From: Hymenobacter sp. 5317J-9
GTDB lineage: Bacteria > Bacteroidota > Bacteroidia > Cytophagales > Hymenobacteraceae
Reading direction: 5' to 3'
NCBI RefSeq assembly: GCF_022921075.1
Contig: NZ_CP095050.1
Coordinates: 4,588,001-4,652,000 of the forward strand
Length of the DNA stretch: 64,000 nt
A model generated the notes under the pieces. It made no database searches and was not told the origin of the DNA. It worked only from the letters and a program-made list of their open reading frames with translations. A program made the position numbers and the translations under genes. Position 1 is the first letter of the stretch; the number at the start of each line of letters is the position of its first letter. Below are positions 55,001 to 63,582 of this stretch, piece after piece.

Positions 55001-55720
55001 GAGCTGGGTATTCTTCTCGGCGGCCGTCCAGTAGCGAGTGGTGTAGTAAGAGGCACTCGACCCAAAAGCATCGAGCATGGCGGCGAGGTTGATGTTGTCC
55101 AAATCACGGATAAACGACTGCGCAATGAGGTAGGCAACCAGCAGCAGCACCGAGCCGATGTAGGTGCTCAGAATGTTGCGCGTGAGCGTGGCCAGGGTGA
55201 AAAAGATGGCGCCCGTGAGCAGCATGTTGGGCAGCACAAACACCACGTAGGGCCACACATAGTAGCTCAGGTGGCTGGGGCCGAACTTGTCGGCCTCGAC
55301 GCCCGGCAGCACGCTGCCCAGCCACGAGCCAATGCCAATGCCGCTGAACACCAGCGCACACACCACAAACGAGCCCCAGAAGCGCCCGCCCAGGTACCCA
55401 ACCTTGCTGATGGGCTTGGTGAAAAACAGGGAAAATGTGCGATGCTCAAAATCCCGGTACACCGGGTTGCCCATGATGGCCGAGGTGATGAGCAGCCCGA
55501 AATAGCTGAGCGACGCAACGGCCCCGGCCACCGAATACGGCGAGTTGACCTTGACCTGGCCGCCGTCGCCGCCAATGCTCACGTTGGCGCCCGAACCAAA
55601 AATGCCGCCGGCGGCCGAAGTCAGTAGCGCGCCCATGACGAGCAGCAGGCCAAAATATATCCACGTGGCCGGCCGGCGCAGGCGGTATTTGATTTCAAAC
55701 AGAAAGATGGGGAGGAACAT
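52076..55720 (-). CDS. ABC transporter permease fused to an M1-family peptidase
   Basis: A 1,214-residue fusion. The first 560 residues hold two sets of six or so helices, as in ABC-2 type permeases (MFLPIFLFEIKYRLRRPATW, then GNPVYRDFEHRTFSLFFTKP). The C-terminal half has M1 gluzincin features: VTAHEIAHQWWGH with zinc ligands His955 and His959, and Glu979 in MLIETMAQYSALM as the third. That Glu is 20 residues after the second His, one more than in textbook M1 enzymes, which I recall as normal for this fused branch. Peptidase and permease in one chain suggest export coupled to cleavage at the outer face, or handling of peptides; substrate unknown. The ATPase gene lies 45 bp upstream on the same strand. 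Confidence 0.93.
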   Translation of the reverse strand: MFLPIFLFEIKYRLRRPATWIYFGLLLVMGALLTSAAGGIFGSGANVSIGGDGGQVKVNSPYSVAGAVASLSYFGLLITSAIMGNPVYRDFEHRTFSLFFTKPISKVGYLGGRFWGSFVVCALVFSGIGIGSWLGSVLPGVEADKFGPSHLSYYVWPYVVFVLPNMLLTGAIFFTLATLTRNILSTYIGSVLLLVAYLIAQSFIRDLDNINLAAMLDAFGSSASYYTTRYWTAAEKNTQLTPFSHYLLLNRAIWLTVGAGLLAFCYARFHFSAFASDKAPSKKARLAGALADGLAAPMGGRLVLPRVTQLFSSSMNLRQYWSLTKLEFRGIVRSVYFVAIVTAGVIFLFVSGWQVGKIFDTSTYPVTNEMVELLSGTFALFILIIITYYSGELVWRERDAGVAQITDALPVPNWVPFLSKLTALGLVQVVLLAVVMACGMLLQTVKGYFNYEPGLYIQTLFGFRLVDYLLLCVLAMLVQVLVNNKYLGHFVMVLYYLFSIFQGQLGINHKLLDYAGNPYTPYSDMNGYGHFVSGFTWFKVYWAAGALLLALLANVFWVRGTEVAAVRRRAEASRRWGRPAWTALALGLLVMLSAGSFIFYNTNIENTYRTPKEAEKLQAGYEKTYRRYKDLAQPRLVAVNLKTDLYPATRTVHIEGSFWLKNRHARALDTVIINVPQQARVRQLALGRPATLALNDTVVGLRFYRLAQPLEPGDSVEMTTVLDFGEKGFPNSGSNTDIVQNGIFMNSQRYLPGIGYQEEGELGEDDVRKRHVLKPKDRQAPATDLKARQSNGLSSDADWIRFETVLSTSADQLAVAPGRLLKDWTQGNRRYFHYKMEQPMLNFYTFLSARYKVYKDQWTDSAGQRVVPIEIYYQPGHEYNLKRMAQAVKESFAYYSKNFGPYQHTQVRILEFPKYQQFAQSFAGTIPFSEGIGFIAKVDPNDPEDVDYPFYVTAHEIAHQWWGHQVVGGNVQGETMLIETMAQYSALMVMKHHYGPYTMGKFLSYELNSYLNGRAFERKKEVPLAKVENQGYIHYRKGSVVMYALQDYLGEANVNTALRRFLDQHKYETAPYTTAPALVAEFRKVAPDSLQNMVTDLFDRITLYENRLTDASVKKLADGKFRVSMTVESKKLVADSLGAERPGPENDYLPVAIFPAQGNNKQPVPPLLLTKRRFHAGTNKLEFVVAREPAKVAVDPYHEFVDRVVQDNTKDVGL

Positions 55721-55765
55721 GATTGCAGAAGCGGGAAGGCGGACGGATGAAAAAAGCAGGACGGG

Positions 55766-56653
55766 CTAAACCGCCACGGCCGCCGGCCGCTTGCTGATTT
55801 GCGAGAAGTACACGTCCTCCAAATCCGGGTTCACTTCCTCAAACGACCCATCCGGGCGGCTGTCGCTCAGCACGTGCACGATGGTTTTGCCTGCGAACAG
55901 GCGCGTGCTGATGACGTGGTGCTCGGCCTGGGTGGCGGCCACTTCGTCCTTCTCCACCACTTTGCGCCACACCTGGCCGCGCAGCTGCTCCACCACCGTG
56001 AGGGGGTCGCCGGTGAGGCGCACCTGGCCCTGGCTGATGATGGCCATGCTGCGGCACAGGTCCGTGACGTCGCTCACGATGTGCGTGCTCAGGATGATGA
56101 TGATGTGCTCGCCAATCTCGCTCAGCAGGTTGTGGAAGCGGTTGCGCTCGGCGGGGTCGAGGCCGGCGGTAGGCTCATCCACGATGATGAGGCGCGGGTT
56201 GCCGAGCAGGGCCTGCGCAATGCCGAAGCGCTGTTTCATGCCGCCGGAATAGCCGCCCAGGTTTTTCTTGCGGGCGTTCCAGAGGTTGGTTTGCTGCAGC
56301 AGGGCTTCCACTATTTCCTTGCGCTCGCGGGCGTTGCCGATGCCTTTGAGCACGGCCAAATGGTCGAGCAGCTCCTCGGCCGACACGCGCGGGTACACGC
56401 CAAACTCCTGCGGCAAGTAGCCCAGAATGCGCCGCACGCCGTCTTTGTCGCGCAGCACGTCCAGGTCGTCGAGCATGATGGAGCCGGTGTCGGCGTCCTG
56501 CAGCGTGGCAATGGTGCGCATCAGGCTGCTTTTGCCGGCGCCGTTGGGGCCCAGCAGGCCAAACATGCCCGTGGGAATATCCAGGCTAACATTTTTGAGG
56601 GCTTGCACCCCGTTGGCGTACGTTTTCGAGAGGTTGGTAATGGTGAGGGCCAT
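55766..56653 (-). CDS. ABC transporter ATP-binding protein
   Basis: A 295-residue ATPase with Walker A GPNGAGKS (35-42), signature motif YSGGMKQRFG, Walker B LIIVDEPTAGLDP and switch His in LSTHIVSDV. The C-terminal 70 residues form the extra domain seen in drug/bacteriocin-type (DrrA/CcmA-like) ATPases. It must energise the permease encoded next on the same strand, 45 bp away. Together they make the full transporter of the ABC/M1 system. Start ATG at 56653 begins MALTITNLSK. Confidence 0.95.
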   Translation of the reverse strand: MALTITNLSKTYANGVQALKNVSLDIPTGMFGLLGPNGAGKSSLMRTIATLQDADTGSIMLDDLDVLRDKDGVRRILGYLPQEFGVYPRVSAEELLDHLAVLKGIGNARERKEIVEALLQQTNLWNARKKNLGGYSGGMKQRFGIAQALLGNPRLIIVDEPTAGLDPAERNRFHNLLSEIGEHIIIILSTHIVSDVTDLCRSMAIISQGQVRLTGDPLTVVEQLRGQVWRKVVEKDEVAATQAEHHVISTRLFAGKTIVHVLSDSRPDGSFEEVNPDLEDVYFSQISKRPAAVAV

Positions 56654-56843
56654 GCTTTTTTGCAGAAAGTGAGAGACGGTGCAAGGTACTGTTTGTCAGA
56701 GAATCGGCGCATACGCCTCTTCATTACATTACTTATTTCTAACAGATGCCCCTTTTGCCGTCGGGGTTGCCCGAGGCTTGCGCGGGCCAGGCGGCCTCAC
56801 GGCCATTACATTTATGCCCGCACTTTCACCCCTGCTGCTCTAC

Positions 56844-57287
56844 ATGTCCCGTTTCCTTTCCCTATTGCTCGCCGGGGCCGCGGCCGGCGCCTGTTTTGGT
56901 TGCAGCCCCAAGGCGGGCGCGGCCCTCACTGCCGACCAGCTTTCGGCGGCGCTGCCGGCCGGCACGCCCTATGCCGTGGTGCACTTCTACCGCCCGGGCC
57001 GCATGGCGGGCTTTGCCATCGGCTACGACGTGCGCCTGAACGACTCGGTTGTGTACCGCGCCCGCAACGGCAGCCGCCTCGACCTCTACCGCCGCCCCGC
57101 CGGCACGGTGCTGCTCTCGGCCAAAACCGAAGCCCGCTCCGAGGTTAGCTTGGCCGTGGAGCCCGGCCGCGAGTACTACGTGCAGTGCACCATTGGCATG
57201 GGCGCGCTGGTGGGCCGCCCGCACCTGCAGCAGGTGAGCGTGACGCAGGGCAGCAAGGAGCTGGCCGGCATTTCCCCCAGCAAATAG
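56844..57287 (+). CDS. DUF2846 lipoprotein
   Basis: A 147-residue protein with a lipobox (FGCSP, Cys20). The start at 56844 (MSRFLSLLLA) is preferred; the frame to 56679 adds a proline/glycine-rich stretch without support. Body: AVVHFYRPGRMAGFAIGYDV, RLNDSVVYRARNGSR and YYVQCTIGMGALVGRP, which match the DUF2846 beta-sandwich with its RP and GxxxGxxxG-like strand. These are small envelope proteins of unknown role. It ends 10 bp from the convergent receptor gene. Confidence 0.85.
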   Translation: MSRFLSLLLAGAAAGACFGCSPKAGAALTADQLSAALPAGTPYAVVHFYRPGRMAGFAIGYDVRLNDSVVYRARNGSRLDLYRRPAGTVLLSAKTEARSEVSLAVEPGREYYVQCTIGMGALVGRPHLQQVSVTQGSKELAGISPSK

Positions 57288-57297
57288 CAACCTGCGG

Positions 57298-59766
57298 CTA
57301 CTGCCCGCCCTGCTTGCTGCCGCCGCCCTTCACGTCGTCGTTCGAGATGGATTTGCGCTGCTTGCCCTGCTGCTCGGCGCCGAAACGGTAGCTGAAGCTG
57401 AAGCGGAAGGAGCGCTGAAATGACCGGTTCTCGCTCACTTCGCTGAACGTAGGCGTGTTGGTGGTGCTGCGGTACGTCCAGGAATTATTGAACGGCGAAC
57501 CGAAGTTGAGCACCAGGTCGGCCTTGTCGTTGAGGAAGGTTTTCTTGGCGCCCAGCTGGTAGTAGAGGTTGGCCGCGCCGCGCCCCTGCAGCTCCGGCGA
57601 GGGCAGCGAGCTGTACACAAAGCCCTGCAGGGTGTACTTTTTGGGCAGCTTGTACGAGGTATTGAAATTCAGGCCCGCCGTGAAGCCGCTGCGCTCGATG
57701 CCCAGGGCCGGGCTGCGGCGCACAATGTACTGCACGTCGGGGCCGCCGCTGATGTCCCAGCCCTCCACCGGCTTGGCCGAGCCGTAGAAATTGAGCTGGT
57801 AGAAGGCGTTGGCGGCCACGTTGCGGTAGGTCTGCTCCGTGACGGTGGGCCGGCTGGGGTCGGGCGTGAGGCGTATCGACTCGATGGCATTGCCCGTGCG
57901 GCGCACCGAACCCGAAATGTTCAGCGAGCCCGCCTTGCCGGTGGTGTTGTAGCTCAGCTCGTAGGAATCCGTGAGCTCGGGGTCGAGGTTGGGGTTGCCA
58001 TACACGACGTTGTTCGGGTCGGAGCGGTCCCGGAAAGGGTTGAGGTAGTCGATGTACGGCCGGGTGATGCGGCGGCTGTAGGCCAGGCGCAGGCTGTTGC
58101 TTTCGCTGAGGGCATACTGGGCGTTGCCGTTGGGCAGCAATGTGAGGTAGCTGCGCGTAAAGTCGGTTTCGGTGGTGCGGAAGCTGGCCGCCAGGGCCGT
58201 GCGCTCCAGGCGGCTGCCGGCGCTCAGGGTCAGCTTCTTGCCCAGCTTGGCGGTGTAGGTGGCATAGGCGGCCTGCACGTTCTGGTCGTAGCTGAAGTCG
58301 GTGTCGCGGCCGGTCAGGGGCACGTAGTCGGGCGTCAGGCCGCGGGTGAGGCCGGTGACGCTGGCCACCGAGCCGGTGCGCCGCCAGATGCTTTTCAGGC
58401 CGGTTTCGAGGGTCTGGTTTTCGCCAAAGGGCTGCACCAGGTCGGTTTGCAGGGTGGTTTCGTTGCCGGGATTGCGGCCGCGGCTGCGCTCGCGGTAGTC
58501 GGCCAGCCCGTGGCCGGTGTCGACGGTGGAATTCCGGAACTCGTCAAAATCGTAGCCGAACGTGCCGCTGTTGTCGGCGTACTGCCCCAGCACGCTCCAC
58601 TCCTTGCGGGGCAGCGCAAAGGTTTTGGTGTACGTGCCCGTCACCTCGCCGTTGAAACCGCTGAACCGGCTGGTGGTGCTGCGGGTAAATAAGCGGTTGT
58701 TGGCCGGGTCGGCCGCCAGCTGGTTGTAGATCAGGCTGTTGTAGTCCTGCCCGCCATAGCCGTTCAGCGAGGTAGCCAGCGACAGGCTCTGCTTTTCGCT
58801 CAGGTCGTAGTCGAGGCCCACCGAGCCGTAGTACCACCGCCCGCCGTAGTTGCCGGCACCGCTCTGCGTCAGCCGGGAGCCGTCCTGGCCGGTGCGCACT
58901 CGGCTCGACTCATTGGGCCCGTACCAGCCGCCCGTGCCGCCCGACGACGTGAAGCCCAGCTTTTTGGTCTTGAAGTTGAGCGAGGCGTTCAGGTTGGAGT
59001 TGCGGTTGCCACCCGAGGCGCTCACGCGGCCGTTCAGCTTTTGCGTCGAGCCTTTTTTCAGCACAATGTTGATGATGCCGGCCGTGCCTTCGCCGTCGTA
59101 CTTGGCCGGCGGCGTCGTGATGATTTCCACGCTCTGAATCTGCTCGGCCGGAATGCCTTTCAGGGCCTCGGCCAGGTTGCTGGCCAGCGTGGGCGAAGGC
59201 TTGTTGTTGACGAGCACCTTGAAATTGCTGGAGCCCCGCATTTTCACGTTGCCGTCCCCGTCCACGGCCAGCAGCGGGGCCTTGCGCAGCACGTCGGACG
59301 CGGTGCCGCCGGCGTTGGTCACGTCCTGGTCGGCGTTGTACACAATGCGGTCGGGCCGCACTTCTACCACCGGCTTCGTGCCGATGACCACGGCCTCGGC
59401 CAGCGCCGTGCCCGCCGTGGGCAGCCGGAAAGGCCCCACGTCCGTGGCGCCGCTGGTAATGGTTACCTCCTTGGTTTGGGTGCCGTAGCCCACGTAGCTC
59501 ACCCGCAGGCGGGCCGGGCCGGGCGCCAGTTTGGTCAGCGAGAAGCGGCCATTGTCGTCGGCGGCCACGCCGGTGATGGGCTTGTCGTTGGGCGCGGGCG
59601 GCAGCAATACCACCGTGGCGTAGGGCACGGGCTCTTTCTTGAGCGAATCGAGCACGGTGCCGGTGAGGGAGCCGGTGGCAGCGGCCGGGGCGGCCGGCGC
59701 CTGCGCACCGGCCGTGGAGAATAGCGCTGAACAAGCCAGCAAGCAGAAAAAGAGGTAGCGTTGCAT
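57298..59766 (-). CDS. Outer-membrane receptor with carboxypeptidase-like N-terminus
   Basis: An 822-residue protein. The ATG at 59766 begins a signal peptide (MQRYLFFCLLACSALFSTAG). Residues about 30-115 are a CarboxypepD_reg-like domain (GTVLDSLKKEPVPYATVVLL, YVGYGTQTKEVTI). A TonB plug follows (VVEVRPDRIVYNADQDVTNA, VEIITTPPAKYDGEGTAGI), and then a barrel of the outer-membrane beta-barrel family (OMP_b-brl_3) with YGNPNLDPELTDSYELSYN and a terminal FRFSFSYRFG. This branch of receptors does not always need TonB, and the ligand is unknown. The last residues are a basic/Gly tail. Confidence 0.92.
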   Translation of the reverse strand: MQRYLFFCLLACSALFSTAGAQAPAAPAAATGSLTGTVLDSLKKEPVPYATVVLLPPAPNDKPITGVAADDNGRFSLTKLAPGPARLRVSYVGYGTQTKEVTITSGATDVGPFRLPTAGTALAEAVVIGTKPVVEVRPDRIVYNADQDVTNAGGTASDVLRKAPLLAVDGDGNVKMRGSSNFKVLVNNKPSPTLASNLAEALKGIPAEQIQSVEIITTPPAKYDGEGTAGIINIVLKKGSTQKLNGRVSASGGNRNSNLNASLNFKTKKLGFTSSGGTGGWYGPNESSRVRTGQDGSRLTQSGAGNYGGRWYYGSVGLDYDLSEKQSLSLATSLNGYGGQDYNSLIYNQLAADPANNRLFTRSTTSRFSGFNGEVTGTYTKTFALPRKEWSVLGQYADNSGTFGYDFDEFRNSTVDTGHGLADYRERSRGRNPGNETTLQTDLVQPFGENQTLETGLKSIWRRTGSVASVTGLTRGLTPDYVPLTGRDTDFSYDQNVQAAYATYTAKLGKKLTLSAGSRLERTALAASFRTTETDFTRSYLTLLPNGNAQYALSESNSLRLAYSRRITRPYIDYLNPFRDRSDPNNVVYGNPNLDPELTDSYELSYNTTGKAGSLNISGSVRRTGNAIESIRLTPDPSRPTVTEQTYRNVAANAFYQLNFYGSAKPVEGWDISGGPDVQYIVRRSPALGIERSGFTAGLNFNTSYKLPKKYTLQGFVYSSLPSPELQGRGAANLYYQLGAKKTFLNDKADLVLNFGSPFNNSWTYRSTTNTPTFSEVSENRSFQRSFRFSFSYRFGAEQQGKQRKSISNDDVKGGGSKQGGQ

Positions 59767-60149
59767 CAAGGAGAAAGAAGGAGTGTGCGACAGCAAGGAT
59801 GACCGCCGGACCCACTGGGTTGCCTGCGGCGAAAGAGATAACAGCGGCGTAACAGGCGTGGGGCGATGGGGCATGGCGTAGACGGTAGCGGGGTGGAATG
59901 ATGGCTCAAAGGTCTCGGGCGGCCCGTGGCGGCGCGCTCTATCTCACAATGTGAGCCGCCCCAAATCATAACCCGGGGCCTGAGCGGCTTTCCCAACAGC
60001 GTTGCATACCGTAGCATCGGCCGTTTTATTACAGCGCCGGATGAAAATATTTGTGCCTGCTGCCCTTTCCATTTCCCTCATTATCCTTGCGCCCACACCG
60101 GCCCGCCGCAGTATCTTCGGTTGCCGTAACCGTTTTCGCTTCTTCTGCC
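59767..60149. other. Divergent intergenic region, 383 bp
   Basis: It separates the outer-membrane receptor gene from the exonuclease gene. Open frames within it are short and unsupported. TCACAATGTGAG at about 59942 is a small perfect palindrome that could be an operator. TATCTTCG at about 60112 is a near match to a -7 element. Confidence 0.45.
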
Positions 60150-60947
60150 ATGCAGCACCTCCACCGCACCCCGCTCGACCAACTCTTTGTCATCGACATT
60201 GAAACCGTGCCCTGCGTGGACTGCCACGACAACCTCGACGAGATGCTGCGCCACCTCTGGGAGCACAAGAGCGAGAGCCTGCGCCGCCAGCAAGGCTACA
60301 CCGGCCGCCCCCAGGCTCCCGAGCCGCTGCCCGAGCACCTCACCGCCGCCAGCCTGTTTGAGCAGGCCGGCATCTACGCCGAGTTCGGCAAGGTGGTGTG
60401 CATCTCGGTTGGCTACTTCGTGCACGACAAGCAGGAGGAACTCACCCGCTTCCGCGTGAAAAGCTTTGCCGACCACGACGAGAAGCAGCTGCTGCGCGAC
60501 TTTGCGGCCCTGCTGGCCCACCGGCCCAAGTACACGCTCTGCGCCCACAACGGCAAGGAGTTCGACTTCCCCTACCTGGGCCGCCGCATTCTGGTGAATG
60601 GCCTGCCCCTGCCGCCCCAGCTCGACCTGGCCGGCAAAAAGCCCTGGGAAGTGCCCCATCACGACACCATGGAGCTGTGGAAGTTCGGCGACCGCAAGTC
60701 CTACACCTCCCTCAACCTGCTGGCCACCATTTTCGGCATCCCCACGCCCAAAGACGACATCACCGGCGCCGACGTGGCCCGCGTGTACTGGGAAGAAAAC
60801 GACCTGCCGCGCATCGCCAAGTATTGCCAGAAAGACATCATCACCACGGCCCGCATCATCCAGAAATTCCGGGGCGAAGAGCCCTTCCGCGACGAGCACA
60901 TCGTGTACGCCGACGAGGCCGCGCCCGTGATGCGCCGCGTGGTTTAG
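60150..60947 (+). CDS. Predicted 3'-5' exonuclease (PolB-like, DEDD)
   Basis: A 265-residue protein of the PF10108 type. Exo I motif is FVIDIETVP (Asp16, Glu18), Exo II is HNGKEFDFPYL (Asp in KEFD), and Exo III has YCQKDIITTA with Asp. These three acid motifs bind two metal ions that cut nucleic acid from the 3' end. The N-terminus carries CVDC, which may bind a metal. ATG at 60150 is chosen; an extension to 60051 is low-complexity. The next gene starts with ATG immediately after the stop codon. Substrate (DNA or RNA) not known. Confidence 0.88.
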   Translation: MQHLHRTPLDQLFVIDIETVPCVDCHDNLDEMLRHLWEHKSESLRRQQGYTGRPQAPEPLPEHLTAASLFEQAGIYAEFGKVVCISVGYFVHDKQEELTRFRVKSFADHDEKQLLRDFAALLAHRPKYTLCAHNGKEFDFPYLGRRILVNGLPLPPQLDLAGKKPWEVPHHDTMELWKFGDRKSYTSLNLLATIFGIPTPKDDITGADVARVYWEENDLPRIAKYCQKDIITTARIIQKFRGEEPFRDEHIVYADEAAPVMRRVV

Positions 60948-61808
60948 ATGCAGCGGTTCGCACGACGCTACTGGCGCCTGTTTCCGGGGCTTGCGCTGCT
61001 GGTGGCGGCTTGCGAAACTCAGCACCAAACCTCCATGCACCGGCCAGCTGGCATGGAAAAGCCGGTTTCCGGTGCTGCACCGGAAACCACTGCGCTAGCA
61101 GCTCGCCCTGCTCAAATAAGCCAGCGCCCCGAAAAGCAAACGCTTTTCCCCGATTCACTGCACGCAATTGAGTTGCCGGTTCAATATTGGACCGGGCCGC
61201 AGGTAGACAGCATTCGGGCGGCGGTCATGTTGGAGGCCGATTCACTGGAGCCTAACTCCAGAATAGCCGCGAGTTGGGTAGAACTGTGGACGGACCGGTG
61301 CCGGGTGCTTCGTGCCGACGAATACAGCGGCAAGCGCCTGTTTTTCCGGCCCCAGGGCGTAGCCCGCTGGGTGGAGCTGGACCTCGATTCGTGGATGGAA
61401 GGCTACAACTCCCTGCCCTACCTGAATGCCCGCGCCGTGGAGCTGGACCAGCGCCCTCCCAAGGAGCTACTGATAGAATTGGGCGGGGGCATGGCCGGGC
61501 AGGGGCAGCGTGAAATGGAAGACCATACCCTGCTCATTTCCTTCGATGGCCCGCCGCGCATCATCTGGCACAGCCTGGATGGCCTTACGGAGGAAATTTC
61601 GCCAACCCATGCCGCCGAGGATGGCGAGATGCTTGGGGGCAACTATGCCGACGCCCGGCGAAAGACAACCGTGCGCCACGGCCGGGTGCAGGTAGGCCGC
61701 GTGCAGCAGGAAGGCAAATTTGAGTCGGGACCCGACTACGTGGTTACGCCCATCACGCCCGGCACCTATGCGTACCGGGCCGGGCGTTTCCGGCGGGTGG
61801 CGCCGTAA
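60948..61808 (+). CDS. Lipoprotein of unknown function
   Basis: A 286-residue protein with a lipobox (LLVAACE, Cys22), followed by a Pro/Ala-rich linker. The body has a beta-rich look: VELWTDRCRVLRADEYSGKR, WVELDLDSWMEGYNSLPYLN, PPKELLIELGGGMAGQGQRE, TLLISFDGPPRIIWHS. No family recognised. It begins directly after the exonuclease stop (no gap), so translation is likely coupled, but the roles look unrelated. Confidence 0.8.
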   Translation: MQRFARRYWRLFPGLALLVAACETQHQTSMHRPAGMEKPVSGAAPETTALAARPAQISQRPEKQTLFPDSLHAIELPVQYWTGPQVDSIRAAVMLEADSLEPNSRIAASWVELWTDRCRVLRADEYSGKRLFFRPQGVARWVELDLDSWMEGYNSLPYLNARAVELDQRPPKELLIELGGGMAGQGQREMEDHTLLISFDGPPRIIWHSLDGLTEEISPTHAAEDGEMLGGNYADARRKTTVRHGRVQVGRVQQEGKFESGPDYVVTPITPGTYAYRAGRFRRVAP

Positions 61809-61834
61809 GGCGGCCCCGTCTGCAGGCTTGAACT

Positions 61835-61842
61835 TAGCTTTG
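61835..61842 (+). promoter_or_regulatory. -7 element for the serine hydrolase gene
   Basis: TAGCTTTG fits TANNTTTG, 33 bp before the ATG at 61876, so this gene has its own start in addition to any readthrough. Confidence 0.55.
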
Positions 61843-61875
61843 GCTTTGTTGCAACGCTCATTCACTTTTATCCGC

Positions 61876-63414
61876 ATGCGCTTTCCGCTTTTTCTGACGG
61901 CCCTGGCCGCTACCGCTGCTTTTTCTACATCGGCTCAGGCGCAGGCGCCCGCGGCCGGCAACGCCTTCGTGCGCGACAGCCTGGCCAGCTACGTGAAGCG
62001 CGGCCTCAAGCTCTGGAACATTCCCGGCCTGGCCGTGGTGGTGGTGAAGGACGGCCAAGTGGTGGTCTCGCAGGGCTTTGGCGTGCGGGCGGTGGGCAAG
62101 CCCGAGCCCGTGGACGCCAACACGCTGTTCCTCATCGCCTCCAATTCCAAGCTGTTCACCGGCACGGCCATCTCGCAGCTGGTGGAGGAAAAGAAGCTCA
62201 AGCTCGACGACCCGGTGCGCCAGTACCTGCCCGATTTCCGGCTGTACGACTCCACCAGCACGCGCCTTCTCACGGTGCGCGACCTCCTGAGCCACCACTT
62301 CGGCACCAAGACCTTCCAGGGGGATTTCACCTTCTGGAACTCCAACCTGAGCCGGGCTGAAATCCTGCAAAAGGTGCGCTACCTGAAGCCCAGCGGCGTT
62401 TTTCGCCAGACCTACGGCTACAGCAACTACGGCTTTTTGGCGGCGGGCGAGGTGATTCCGGCGGCCACGGGCGGCACCACCTGGCAGGATTTTGTGCAAC
62501 AGCGCATCCTCACGCCGCTGGGCATGACGAACACCTACCCCACCTCGGCCGGCGCCAGCCAGCGGGCCAACGTGGCCCAGCCCTACACCACGGCGTTTGG
62601 CCCGCTCGCGCCGGTGCCGTTTGACGTGGTCGACAACTTCGGTCCCGCCGCCAGCCTGGTTTCCAACGTGAATGACCTCAGCCACTGGCTGCGCTTCCAG
62701 CTCGACAGCGGCAAGTACAACGGCCAGCGGGTGCTGCCCTGGGCCACCCTGCGCCGCACCCGCGAGGGCAACACGTTGGTGGGCAGCAGCAAGTCGCCAA
62801 TTTTTCCGATGCACTTCCGCACCTATGGGCTGGGCGTGTATTCCGCCGACTACAACGCCCGCCAGATTTACTGGCACACGGGCGGCGCCAACGGCTTCGT
62901 GACCAACGTGTGCTTCGTGCCCGAAGAAAACCTGGGCATTGCCGTGCTCACCAACCAAGACAATCAGAGCTTTTTCGAAGCCCTGCGTTACCAGCTGCTC
63001 GACGCCTATCTGGGCGTGCCCTACGTGGACCGCAGCCGCCAGCTCTACGGCTTCGCCAAACCCGGCAACGCCGAAACCGCCAAGAACGTGGCCGACCTGG
63101 CCGCCCGCGTGGCCAAGAAAAACAAGCCCGCCCGCCCGCTCAAAGCCTACGCCGGCACCTATCAGCACCCCGTCTACGGCACCATCACCGTCGAGCCCAA
63201 AGGCAAGCAGCTGCTCGTGCGCTTCCCGCACCACCCCGCCCTCAGCACCACCCTCGATTACATGGACGGCTACACGTTCCGCAGCACGTTCAGCCATGCG
63301 GCCTACGGCATTTTCCCGGCCCCCTTCACCGTGGAAAACGGCCAGGTAAAGACCCTGGAAATCCGGGTGAACGACGGCTTGGAGCAGGACCCGTATGTGT
63401 TCACAAAGCAATAG
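61876..63414 (+). CDS. Exported serine hydrolase (class C beta-lactamase-like)
   Basis: A 512-residue protein. The start at 61876 gives a signal peptide (MRFPLFLTALAATAAFSTSA). It keeps the beta-lactamase/penicillin-binding motifs: SNSK (Ser89, Lys92), YSN (Tyr182, Asn184) and HTGG (His334-Gly337) in place of KTG. A C-terminal region of about 100 residues (LKAYAGTYQHPVYGTITVEP) is a DUF3471-like lipocalin module. Such enzymes are usually esterases or D-amino peptidases rather than true beta-lactamases, so resistance is not implied. Strong terminator after the gene. Confidence 0.93.
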   Translation: MRFPLFLTALAATAAFSTSAQAQAPAAGNAFVRDSLASYVKRGLKLWNIPGLAVVVVKDGQVVVSQGFGVRAVGKPEPVDANTLFLIASNSKLFTGTAISQLVEEKKLKLDDPVRQYLPDFRLYDSTSTRLLTVRDLLSHHFGTKTFQGDFTFWNSNLSRAEILQKVRYLKPSGVFRQTYGYSNYGFLAAGEVIPAATGGTTWQDFVQQRILTPLGMTNTYPTSAGASQRANVAQPYTTAFGPLAPVPFDVVDNFGPAASLVSNVNDLSHWLRFQLDSGKYNGQRVLPWATLRRTREGNTLVGSSKSPIFPMHFRTYGLGVYSADYNARQIYWHTGGANGFVTNVCFVPEENLGIAVLTNQDNQSFFEALRYQLLDAYLGVPYVDRSRQLYGFAKPGNAETAKNVADLAARVAKKNKPARPLKAYAGTYQHPVYGTITVEPKGKQLLVRFPHHPALSTTLDYMDGYTFRSTFSHAAYGIFPAPFTVENGQVKTLEIRVNDGLEQDPYVFTKQ

Positions 63415-63433
63415 CGCTTCGCCAGAACAGAAA

Positions 63434-63473
63434 CAAAAAGAGGCTTCCGCGTGCAGCGGAAGCCTCTTTTTGT
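63434..63473. terminator. Bidirectional terminator
   Basis: AAAAAGAGGCTTCCGC and GCGGAAGCCTCTTTTT form a 16-bp stem with loop GTGCA, between convergent genes. Confidence 0.93.
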
Positions 63474-63485
63474 TGATTAAACGGT

Positions 63486-63582
63486 GTAGAGACGCAATAT
63501 TTTGCGTCTCGTCGGCCGCGCCGTTAGAATGTTACTCAACGCAAGCCGTTCAACGACGAGACGCAAAATATTGCGTCTCTAC
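63486..63582. repeat. Nested hairpin element with perfect 29-bp arms
   Basis: GTAGAGACGCAATATTTTGC starts the left arm (63486-63514), exactly inverted at 63554-63582. Each arm is itself palindromic (GAGACGCAA, TATT, TTGCGTCTC). The right arm contains the stop codon of the alcohol dehydrogenase gene. Confidence 0.92.

Noticed and set aside
53729..55627. 632-codon plus-strand frame
   Set aside because: Antisense to the ABC permease/M1 gene.
61876..63414. Antibiotic-resistance beta-lactamase
   Set aside because: The motifs are of the class C/esterase group with a DUF3471-like tail; such proteins are mostly esterases or peptidases.
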